Shown one piece after another: positions 7,827-15,858 of a stretch of DNA of 48,338 nucleotides. Each line of letters begins with the position of its first letter. Position 1 is the first letter of the stretch. Below the pieces are notes generated by a model that was given only the letters and a program-made list of their open reading frames with translations, was not told the origin of the DNA and searched no databases. The DNA comes from JAVBSX01 sp051660685 (lineage in GTDB: Bacteria; Planctomycetota; Planctomycetia; Pirellulales; Thermoguttaceae). Location: assembly GCA_051660685.1 (NCBI GenBank), contig JBOFQB010000020.1:1-48338 (forward strand). The letters are read 5' to 3'. Both the position numbers and the translations under genes were made by a program.

Positions 7827-10800
7827 TTACGGCGTTTGTCCCAACATATACCGTTCCTCTTCCTCCTGAATCAGGATTCGCGGAGTCACCATCATCAAAA
7901 TACTTTCCTGTTGACGTCCAACCCCTACATTCATAAAGAGCCGATTGACAAAGGGAATTTTATTCAGGATTGGTGTACCGTATTCCTGACGACCTTCACG
8001 AAGTCGTTTGACACCCCCCAAAACGATTGTTCCTCCGTCAGGAACCGTTACCGTCGTCATTACGGTAAAGGATGCGAGAACCGGTTGCTGAATCGTAACA
8101 CCCGCATTTGCCGATGTTGTTTTCTTGCTCTTCTCTTCCGGCTCTTCAGTATCTTCCCCCTTCGACTTCGAGGTTTCTTCCGTCGATGATTCCGTCGAAC
8201 CTGTAAAACGAAATTCCTTCGTCCGGTTCTTTATCGTGTTAAACACAGGATTCAACGTCAAACGGACATATTGCCGATCTCCAGAAACGGTTGCTTGAAC
8301 CCGCAAATCGGTTCCTTCATTGAGAATCGTAATAATCGGTTGATAAGCGGCGGAAAATTCCCCGACAATCGGGTTGACACTCGTTACAAACGGTTCTTGC
8401 GTCATGTCCATAACCTGCCCCATTAAACCGTTCGTCAACGTCACTTTCGGTGCTTGCATCACATTGGCCCGCGAATCTCCTTGAGCGGCACTCATAAAGA
8501 AGAAGGCCTGAATGTCACTCAATATCGCCATACCAAATTGCAAACCGACATCCTGTTGGAAACCGCCAAAAGGTGGAATTGCCGGACCATAACTGTTTGC
8601 TGAGAGCGGGATACCGAAATCATTCGTGTAGACACCAGGTGTGGACATACCGACCACAACATTGTCTCCCCCGATCTGAATTGGAATCAAGTTCCCATTT
8701 GCGTCCTTTTTGTAGGTTCCGTCATCATTCTTTTGATAATCAATACTGATTCCCCGACCTTGTGCTCCCTTGTTCGTGAAGTTCAAGTCAAAGTCCATAC
8801 CAATTCGTTCAAAAAATTCATCCGTAATCGTGATAAAACGAACCTCAATCGTAATCTGCGTGTCATTCATCTTACGCAACTGTTTGAGCAGATCGGCAAT
8901 TTCGGCATGAATCTCTTCTGTTTGCTTGACAACAATGGACAAACCATTTTCATACGGCTCAATTGTCGCCCCTGTTTCCTCTTCATCCCAATTGTCTTCT
9001 CCCGTAATGTTCTTAATCATGTTGATAATCGACTCAACATCCGCTCCTCCCCCTGCTCCTCCTCCTAACGGAAGAGACGCATTTCCCCCATTCAATCCGC
9101 CTGGATTGATTTGCGGCATAATCGAAGGATCAATTCGGTATGTCTCATTTCCCGCTCCAACCGGTTGTGTTCCATTGAGCATTTGCGACCGTAATCGGCC
9201 CGCTGCTTCAATACCCCGGCCGTATGCCGCTTCCATTGAATGTCCCCCGTCGGTTCGGAACAGATTGGAATTCGGCGCGAACAGATTACCAACATAATAC
9301 AACCGGGTTGTCAGTTTCCCCCGACTTCTTGCCGGAGTTGTGATTTTCAACAATTCGTCTTCAACAACATACGTCAACTTGTGTTGACCCAATGTCAGAT
9401 TTAACGCACTTCTTAAGCTGATGTCCCCGGGAATTTGGACCCGAACCGGGAGATCGGTCGTCACATCGACATCACGAAGAGCGGGCAAGTCCGCCATAAT
9501 CATGATTCCCGTGTATCCCTGCAAGTAGGAAATCAGTTCACCTAAAGGAATTTCATCTTCAAAATCGAGTCGAACCGGCATGTCCAACTTGCGCAGAATT
9601 TCCAGTTCCCGTTCAGGACGCGAAGAACCAACCATTTCGTCCATTCCTTTACGTCCGCGAACTTTTTCCCAACGTTTGGCGTCATATTGAAGTGGATCGG
9701 TTCCATTATACGGAATTGCAGCCCGTTGAACGTCCATCATCGCCCCAACAAAACCTTCTTCCTTGCGTTGTCGTATCTCGTCAAACGCCCGGACATCATT
9801 CTGCGTTTTCGTTGCTGTGTAGAGCAATTTGACGGTTGGATGCTCAGGAGCAAATTCTTTCGCTTTATTCGCCAAATACAGAGCGTCCTCATACCGTCCT
9901 TCGTCGAGACAGCGAGAAACCTGTTCGCAAAGCTCTTTGATCTTCTGCTCGATGAAATCCTTTTCATCTCGTCGGGCGGACATTTCTTCCAAAATCTGCG
10001 TGTTCGTTTCCTTCAGTTCTAACTGAGGACGATTCTGTTCCCGGAATCGTCGGGTTGCATCAATCGCAAAATCAATCTGACGTAATCCCTGTTGACGGAT
10101 ATAAGGGTCAAGGTCCGAGTTTTCAATCTTCGCCCGAGCTTCAAGTAACATGTTCAAAGCTCCATCTGGATTCTCTGAACGTAATCGATAAGCAGCGGAA
10201 ATGTCTTTTGACAATTCTGTGTTCATCTGTTCCGTCAGATTTTTCTCAAACCGTTCCGATTGATCGAGCAATCCGCCCATTTCTCCCCGGGGAAGAACCG
10301 TTGGTGCTTGTAAGGGTGTCGCTTCTCCCTGAATCGAACGAAGAGGATTGTTTTCAATACTGCTAACCTGCTGTATGGAACCTGAATCGTTCCGACCATC
10401 ATAAACGGCGGGAATCACCCCTTGTTGGAGTCCCTGACCCGAATTCGGGGTTCCTGCAAGAATAATGTTATTTCCAACTGGATTATTGGCGTTTCCAAGC
10501 CGTTTCGCTGCAACATCGCTCAACAGTCGACCCGGGGTATCAACTCCTTGCGGAAAACTGGAGTCGGGAATACCAAGCCCGGCTGCTTCACGAGCATACC
10601 GTTCAGCTTGTTCTGTTCGTCCGGCTGATAATTCGACCCGACCTTTTGCAAGAAGTTCCCCCGCTTGCGCAATCTGTTTCTGAACCGCAAGAGAAACCGG
10701 CTGACGCTCGATGTCTTTTGCGTACACTCCTTGTGTGTTCGAACGATTGGCGAGACGGATGTCGCGGATTTGTTGGAGAATGGATTTGGGGTCAAAACCT

Positions 10801-11399
10801 TTTTGAACCGCTTCTGGACTGAATTGAACCCCCTGAGCATCCGCTGTAAGAGCGAGTTTTTCCGCTGTTTCAAGGTCCCCCTTATAAAGCAATCCGAGAG
10901 ATTGCCGGGCAAGGAGGTCGGCAACAGCTTTACGATTCGACTCGGTTGCCCCTTCGTTCATCATCCGAACATTCACCTCTTTGTGTTGACGAATCAACTC
11001 GGCAATGAGATTCGGTTGATCTTCTCGCGGGGAATACGTCAAATTCATTTCCCGCAATTCGGCAACAAATCGTTCAGCAGACGGAACATCACCTTCTGCT
11101 AAAGCGCGACGTGATTTCAAGAGCAACTGGTCTTTTCGGACCTGAATGTCTTGTGTCGGCTGTTGAAATGCCGGTTGCTGAGACTGTGTTATTCCTTGTA
11201 CTGGGGTCGAGGACAGAGCAGTCGAATTCCCTGTAAGGGGTAATTGCTGATTCGACTGGGCTGAGACACCTTGACTGGTTGCAAGGAAAAATCCTCCAAC
11301 GCATACAACGGTTGCCAATACCCCTTTCATGGGGCCGAGAAGTTGTTTGATTCGAGCGTGAGGTTTCAACGCAATACTCCTTTCGGGACGAACGATCAT
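7827..11399 (-). CDS. gspD: Large type II secretion secretin (GspD-like) with N-terminal helical repeats
   Basis: The protein has 1190 residues from ATG 11399, chosen because AAGGA lies 8 bases upstream and a signal peptide follows (hydrophobic VLATVVCVGGFFLA, cleavage near residue 47). Three TPR-like units with the pattern A-x-G-x-x-x-x-AE-x-x-A lie near 92-117, 163-187 and 247-272. A charged helical region follows, then an STN/N0-like segment (VRLDFEDEIPLGELISYLQG). Periplasmic N domains include a glycine-rich spacer (LPLGGGAGGGADVESI). The C-terminal secretin domain carries the signature VPDGGTIVLGG at about 1119-1129 and KIPFVNRLF. Classical GspD is about 650 residues, so the N-terminal half is extra. 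The role inferred is the outer-membrane channel. An acidic Glu/Lys/Ser insert (SSTEETSKSKGEDTEEPEEK) interrupts the secretin domain. Confidence 0.92.
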   Translation of the reverse strand: MIVRPERSIALKPHARIKQLLGPMKGVLATVVCVGGFFLATSQGVSAQSNQQLPLTGNSTALSSTPVQGITQSQQPAFQQPTQDIQVRKDQLLLKSRRALAEGDVPSAERFVAELREMNLTYSPREDQPNLIAELIRQHKEVNVRMMNEGATESNRKAVADLLARQSLGLLYKGDLETAEKLALTADAQGVQFSPEAVQKGFDPKSILQQIRDIRLANRSNTQGVYAKDIERQPVSLAVQKQIAQAGELLAKGRVELSAGRTEQAERYAREAAGLGIPDSSFPQGVDTPGRLLSDVAAKRLGNANNPVGNNIILAGTPNSGQGLQQGVIPAVYDGRNDSGSIQQVSSIENNPLRSIQGEATPLQAPTVLPRGEMGGLLDQSERFEKNLTEQMNTELSKDISAAYRLRSENPDGALNMLLEARAKIENSDLDPYIRQQGLRQIDFAIDATRRFREQNRPQLELKETNTQILEEMSARRDEKDFIEQKIKELCEQVSRCLDEGRYEDALYLANKAKEFAPEHPTVKLLYTATKTQNDVRAFDEIRQRKEEGFVGAMMDVQRAAIPYNGTDPLQYDAKRWEKVRGRKGMDEMVGSSRPERELEILRKLDMPVRLDFEDEIPLGELISYLQGYTGIMIMADLPALRDVDVTTDLPVRVQIPGDISLRSALNLTLGQHKLTYVVEDELLKITTPARSRGKLTTRLYYVGNLFAPNSNLFRTDGGHSMEAAYGRGIEAAGRLRSQMLNGTQPVGAGNETYRIDPSIMPQINPGGLNGGNASLPLGGGAGGGADVESIINMIKNITGEDNWDEEETGATIEPYENGLSIVVKQTEEIHAEIADLLKQLRKMNDTQITIEVRFITITDEFFERIGMDFDLNFTNKGAQGRGISIDYQKNDDGTYKKDANGNLIPIQIGGDNVVVGMSTPGVYTNDFGIPLSANSYGPAIPPFGGFQQDVGLQFGMAILSDIQAFFFMSAAQGDSRANVMQAPKVTLTNGLMGQVMDMTQEPFVTSVNPIVGEFSAAYQPIITILNEGTDLRVQATVSGDRQYVRLTLNPVFNTIKNRTKEFRFTGSTESSTEETSKSKGEDTEEPEEKSKKTTSANAGVTIQQPVLASFTVMTTVTVPDGGTIVLGGVKRLREGRQEYGTPILNKIPFVNRLFMNVGVGRQQESILMMVTPRILIQEEEERYMLGQTP

Positions 11400-12263
11400 G
11401 TTCACTATCCTTGTGAATGGACCAGGTCTGTCGATACTTCCTTGTTTCCGTCGTTTTGAACGGGATAATGTCAAAACTGTGGAGCGGGACGGATTGTAAT
11501 AAATCAATAAAAACAATGGAATAGATAAATTTGCACTTTTTTGGTCTCCTCGGAGAACAAAAAGACAAAATTTCGCATTTCCATTTTTCACAAAGCACTT
11601 ATTCTGCCCAGATTGACAAATCTGTTTTCTGGGCATTTCTGCGCCTTAATCATTATCCATAAAGATCGAATGAATAAGCCGATTTCATTAAGAAAAAATC
11701 CTCAAAATCGGAATTTCAGGAAAAATCGTTATAATCGGCATATTTTAACAAAGCAGCTGTATAGTGGTAATATACCCCAAACGGGTACAAAATGGACATA
11801 TTGTCGGAACGCAGGCATCCTGCCTGCATCAAGAAAAAAATGTGCGGGCAAGGATGCCCGCGTTCCAATCGGAAAACAAACCCTTTCTAACCGTTTGCAG
11901 TATAAGACGGGGAAGAGGAATGCAAGTCCCGAACAGAGGGTTGAATAGGGAGACGGGGCAGATTGGGCATTTTGTCGTTCCTCCTTTGACCGTCTATACT
12001 CTTTTTTCCGTCCATACACTTCCTGACACTCCCTCTCAGTCGGTCCGAGCCGAACGGGAATAGATACTTTGCCGCTTCTATTGTTCGTTGAACAGATTCT
12101 GTCGCGTTCGCCGTTGTCCTGCGTTTTTTCTCCGAAAGGTCTTGACTTGCATTTCCCTTTCGTCACAATTCAGTATTGTTGGAGTAGGTGTTTTCAGACT
12201 TTTTGCTGAAAACCCTTCCTTGCTCCATGATCCATTGAAGAGGATTCTTTAGACCCAAGTACA
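11400..12263. other. Divergent intergenic region between secretin and RND permease
   Basis: This 860-bp stretch contains R3 copy 1 and should contain promoters for two divergent genes. TTTTCAG-ACTTTTTG-CTGAAAA near 12192-12213 is a small hairpin in the RND leader. Long reading frames across the R3 element are not credible because they follow the repeat in several frames. Confidence 0.6.
11771..11904. repeat. R3 MITE-like element, copy 1
   Basis: The ends are TATACCCCAAACGGGTA and, on the opposite strand, TATACTGCAAACGGTTA. The core pairs GGAACGCAGGCATC with a GATGCCCGCGTTCC arm, forming a long imperfect hairpin. A second copy begins at 24139 with about 90% identity by eye. TA at each boundary suggests insertion at a TA target. 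It is non-coding. Confidence 0.85.
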
Positions 12264-15200
12264 ATGATTGCCCATTTTTTTATAAATCGCCCCGTCTTCG
12301 CTTGTGTCGTTTCACTCGTCATTTTGCTGGTCGGCCTTGTTTCCCTCTCCTCTTTGCCCGTTGCTCAGTTTCCCGACTTGGTTCCCCCCTCCGTCGTGAT
12401 TACAGCGAATTACCCCGGCGCAAGTGCCGAAGATGTCGTCAACACCGTTTGTATACCGATTGAACAACAGGTCAATGGTGTTGACGATATGATTTACATT
12501 TCCTCTTCGAGTACAAGTGATGGAAACTGTACAATAACGGTTACATTTGCAGTTGGGACCAACCCTGATATGGCGACCGTTAATGTGCAGAACCGGGTTA
12601 AGATTGCCGAACCGGTTCTACCTGAAGAAGTTCGACGACAAGGTGTGACGGTTCAAAAACAATCGACCAACACGGTCATGTTTTTGAGTGTCATTGACGC
12701 TTCATCGAAGAAACAAGCGGGGGGGAAAGGAGAAGCGGAATCAACCGGTTTTCTTGGGGGACTGATTTCTTGGTTTACAGGTTCCTCACATAAAGAGGAA
12801 GAGGCAACCGCGACCGAAGAGGTTGCGAGCGACCCGGGAGAACCGAAAGATGCTCTTTATCTTTCCAATTACACCTCGTTGTACATCAAGGATGTTTTGT
12901 CCCGGGTTGAGGGTGTTGGTAATGTCAACATTTTTGACACCAAGAGTTTTAGTATGCGACTTTGGTTGAATCCCGAGCTAATGACCGCTCGCAACATTTC
13001 GGTCAAGGAAGTTCTCGGGGTTTTACAGGAGCAAAATGTTCAGGTTGCAGCCGGTCGAATTGGAGATGCACCTGTTCCAACGGGGCAGAAACTGAACATG
13101 CCGATTATTACACTCGGTCGTCTCAGTTCGGTTGAAGCATTTGAAAACGTCGTCTTACGGATTGGGCAAGATGGTCAAATACTTCGATTGAAAGATGTTG
13201 CCCGAATTGAATTGGGGTCTATTTCTTATACAACAGATGCGTTGACAAATGGAGTTCCGGCTTGTTCTCTTGGGGTCATGCAACGACCTGGTGCTAACTC
13301 ACTTCAGGTTGCAGAAGGGGTGAAAAAAGCACTCAATGGTATGAAGCGGGAATTGGCTCGCAACGGTCTGGATTACGTCATTGTTTATGATGCAACAACC
13401 TTTGTGGAGGTTTCGATTGCCGAAGTGGTCGAGACACTTGTGATTGCCGTTTTTCTTGTGATTATGACGGTTTATGTCTTTTTGCAGGATTGGCGGGCTG
13501 CACTGATTCCAACGTTGACGATTCCCGTGTCGCTGATTGGTGCTTTTTTCTTTATGATGCTTTTTGGTTTTTCAATCAATACCCTGACGCTTTTCGGACT
13601 CATTCTGGTGATCGGTATTGTTGTTGACGACTCGATTATTGTTGTGGAGAACACTCAGCGTATTATTGACGAAGAGAAACTGGACTCGAAATCGGCTGCA
13701 CACAAATCAATGGATCAGGTTGCAGGACCGGTTATTGCAACCGCTCTTGTTTTAATGAGTGTTTTCATTCCAACCGCGATGATAAGCGGCATTGTCGGGC
13801 AGATTTATAAACAGTTTGCCCTAACGATTGCGGCTGCTGTTGGAATTTCCTGCGTTTGCGCAATGACCCTCTCTCCCGCACTTTGCGCTATTTTCCTGCG
13901 TCCCTCGATTGCCCCTCATCGAAAATTTGTCGGATTCCGTCTTTTTAACTTCTGTTTTGATACTGTCGCCAATGTTTATCTTTTTTGGGTCAAACGAATG
14001 ATCTTCGGCGCAATCATCGTTCTCGGTCTTTGGTTCGTCCTCATTTTCGGTCTTTACAAAGGTTTTCAGGTTTTGCCGACCGGTTTTTTGCCCAATGAAG
14101 ATCAAGGGGTGTTGTTCATTGACATCAAATTGCCCGACGGAGCATCGAAAGAACGAACAGCTGAAACAGTTCATCGAATTGAGAAACTGGTTGCGGAATC
14201 AAGCGAGATGATCGCCAATACTCTTTTCGTCGTCGGTTTTTCCATGTTGGATAACGGTAATGCTTCGAATGCGGCACTTGGGGTTTTGACCCTAAAACCT
14301 TGGGAAGAACGGCGTGATCCCCAAAACAGTTTGAACAGTATTCGGGACAAAGTGGAAGAGGTCCTTTCCGAAGTCGTTGAAGCCCGTTGTTTTGTGTTTT
14401 CACCTCCTCCGATTATGGGTCTTGGAAATGCAGGCGGTTTGCAACTGGAATTGTTGGACAAACGACCATTTGGCAGTCAAGCTCTTGCAGAAACCGCGCA
14501 AGAGGTGATTTTACAGGCAAAAGAGTTTGGCAAAACGTCGGAGATACCGTATGGAACGATTGTTGCGGGACAATGTGGTTTTTCCGCTTCTTATCCCCGT
14601 TACTTTTTGAACATTGATCGTGAAAAAGTCAAACAAATGGGAATCACCCTTGATGAAGTGTTTGCGACACTTCAAGCGAATTTTGGTTCAACGTATGTGA
14701 ATGACTTTAACATGTTTAACCGTGTTTTTAAGGTCGTGCTTCTTTCTGACGGAGAATTCAGGACAGATGGAGAAAAAATTCTCAGTCTTCGTGTCAAAAA
14801 CAGTTTGGGAAAAATGGTTCCATTCCGTTCGTTCGCCTCATTACGCTTTGAAGTTGGTCCGCAACAGTTGACACGGTATAATCTTTATCCCGCTGCTGCA
14901 ATCATGTTGGTCGTTCGACCTGACAAGAGTACAGGAGAGGGGATCGCTGTTGTTGAAGACGTTTGCAATTCACTTCCAGATGGATTTGGTTTTGATTGGA
15001 CGGGAATGACATTTCAGGAAAAAAGTGTCGGCAGTTCGACGATGATTATCTTTGTGCTGTCGATTGTCTTTGCCTTTTTGGTTCTTTCCGCCCAATATGA
15101 AAGTTGGTCAACCCCCATTATCATTTTAATGGCGGTTCCACTTGGTGTTGCAGGAGCTCTTTGCGGGGTTCTCGTCCGAACACTATTGGTCGGGGCTCCT

Positions 15201-15599
15201 CCAGAAATCAACATTTACACGCAGATCGGTTTGGTTCTTATGGTCGGACTGTCCGCGAAAAATGCGATTCTCATTACGGAGTTTGCGCGTGATAAACGTT
15301 TGGAAGGGGAAGGAATCGTTCAGGCCGCTTATGAAGCAGGTCGTTTGCGATTGCGACCAATTATGATGACCTCGTATGCGTTTATTTTGGGGGTGATTCC
15401 ACTTGTGATTGCAAAAGGAGCAGGAGCAGCGGGGCGACAAGCGATTGGAACGGCCGTTTGCGGGGGGATGTTGACGGAAACAATGGTCGGTATTTTTGTG
15501 ACTCCGGTTTTGTTTGTTTTGCTGCAAACAGCAGCAGAATGGACAGGGGGTCGAATCAACCGGATGTTGGGAAAGGGGCAGATAGGGGATAGGGGTTAG
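12264..15599 (+). CDS. RND-family efflux permease (HAE1/AcrB type)
   Basis: The 1111-residue protein has the AcrB layout: a first membrane helix after FFINRPVFA, two large periplasmic loops and two bundles of membrane helices. The proton-relay aspartate pair is D455-D456 in LVIGIVVDDSIIVVENTQR. It would pump hydrophobic compounds out by proton antiport. A Gly/Glu/Lys/Ser-rich insertion at about 148-197 (GGKGEAESTG, HKEEEATATEE), with a short hydrophobic piece GGLISWF, sits in the first porter loop, where AcrB has nothing comparable. No membrane-fusion protein or TolC-like gene is adjacent. The last residues (GQIGDRG) and the stop codon are encoded inside an R5 repeat, so the original C-terminus may have been different. 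Confidence 0.95.
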   Translation: MIAHFFINRPVFACVVSLVILLVGLVSLSSLPVAQFPDLVPPSVVITANYPGASAEDVVNTVCIPIEQQVNGVDDMIYISSSSTSDGNCTITVTFAVGTNPDMATVNVQNRVKIAEPVLPEEVRRQGVTVQKQSTNTVMFLSVIDASSKKQAGGKGEAESTGFLGGLISWFTGSSHKEEEATATEEVASDPGEPKDALYLSNYTSLYIKDVLSRVEGVGNVNIFDTKSFSMRLWLNPELMTARNISVKEVLGVLQEQNVQVAAGRIGDAPVPTGQKLNMPIITLGRLSSVEAFENVVLRIGQDGQILRLKDVARIELGSISYTTDALTNGVPACSLGVMQRPGANSLQVAEGVKKALNGMKRELARNGLDYVIVYDATTFVEVSIAEVVETLVIAVFLVIMTVYVFLQDWRAALIPTLTIPVSLIGAFFFMMLFGFSINTLTLFGLILVIGIVVDDSIIVVENTQRIIDEEKLDSKSAAHKSMDQVAGPVIATALVLMSVFIPTAMISGIVGQIYKQFALTIAAAVGISCVCAMTLSPALCAIFLRPSIAPHRKFVGFRLFNFCFDTVANVYLFWVKRMIFGAIIVLGLWFVLIFGLYKGFQVLPTGFLPNEDQGVLFIDIKLPDGASKERTAETVHRIEKLVAESSEMIANTLFVVGFSMLDNGNASNAALGVLTLKPWEERRDPQNSLNSIRDKVEEVLSEVVEARCFVFSPPPIMGLGNAGGLQLELLDKRPFGSQALAETAQEVILQAKEFGKTSEIPYGTIVAGQCGFSASYPRYFLNIDREKVKQMGITLDEVFATLQANFGSTYVNDFNMFNRVFKVVLLSDGEFRTDGEKILSLRVKNSLGKMVPFRSFASLRFEVGPQQLTRYNLYPAAAIMLVVRPDKSTGEGIAVVEDVCNSLPDGFGFDWTGMTFQEKSVGSSTMIIFVLSIVFAFLVLSAQYESWSTPIIILMAVPLGVAGALCGVLVRTLLVGAPPEINIYTQIGLVLMVGLSAKNAILITEFARDKRLEGEGIVQAAYEAGRLRLRPIMMTSYAFILGVIPLVIAKGAGAAGRQAIGTAVCGGMLTETMVGIFVTPVLFVLLQTAAEWTGGRINRMLGKGQIGDRG

Positions 15600-15786
15600 G
15601 GAACAGGGGTTAGGGAATTAGGAATTAGGGTTTGGGAATTGGGGTTTGGAGATAGAGGATTGGCAATTGAAGGTGGAATAGAACCCAACAATAGGAGAAT
15701 GACACAAAACTGTGTAACCGTTTGACTTGCGAGACGTTGTTGTCTTGTATTTCCCTAATCCCTATCCCCGATTGCCCAGTCCCTCT
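15582..15786. repeat. R5 composite inverted element, RND permease to gspK
   Basis: A G-rich arm (GGGGATAGGGGTTAGGG and variants, 15582-15665) is mirrored by a C-rich arm (CCCTAATCCCTATCCCC, 15751-15786). A degenerate R4-like palindrome (GCGAGACGTTGTTGTCTTG) lies between them. It fills most of the gap between the two genes, and the RND stop codon lies inside it. Confidence 0.75.
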
Positions 15787-15858
15787 TCACTCCTTTGCAC
15801 CTCCTCGCAACATAGGCCGATTATAGAAATGCTCTTAACATTGGGGCGGATGTAGGTG

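Noticed and set aside
11729..12166. Reading frames through the R3 element on either strand
   Set aside because: They translate the repeat itself (peptides such as NAGILPA and ASLPAHFF), which appears in several frames and at both R3 copies, and have no ribosome binding site.
12142..12170. Promoter TTGACT with a -10 at ACAATT for the RND gene
   Set aside because: The -35 box is good but the -10 is poor, and no better hexamer lies at the right spacing.
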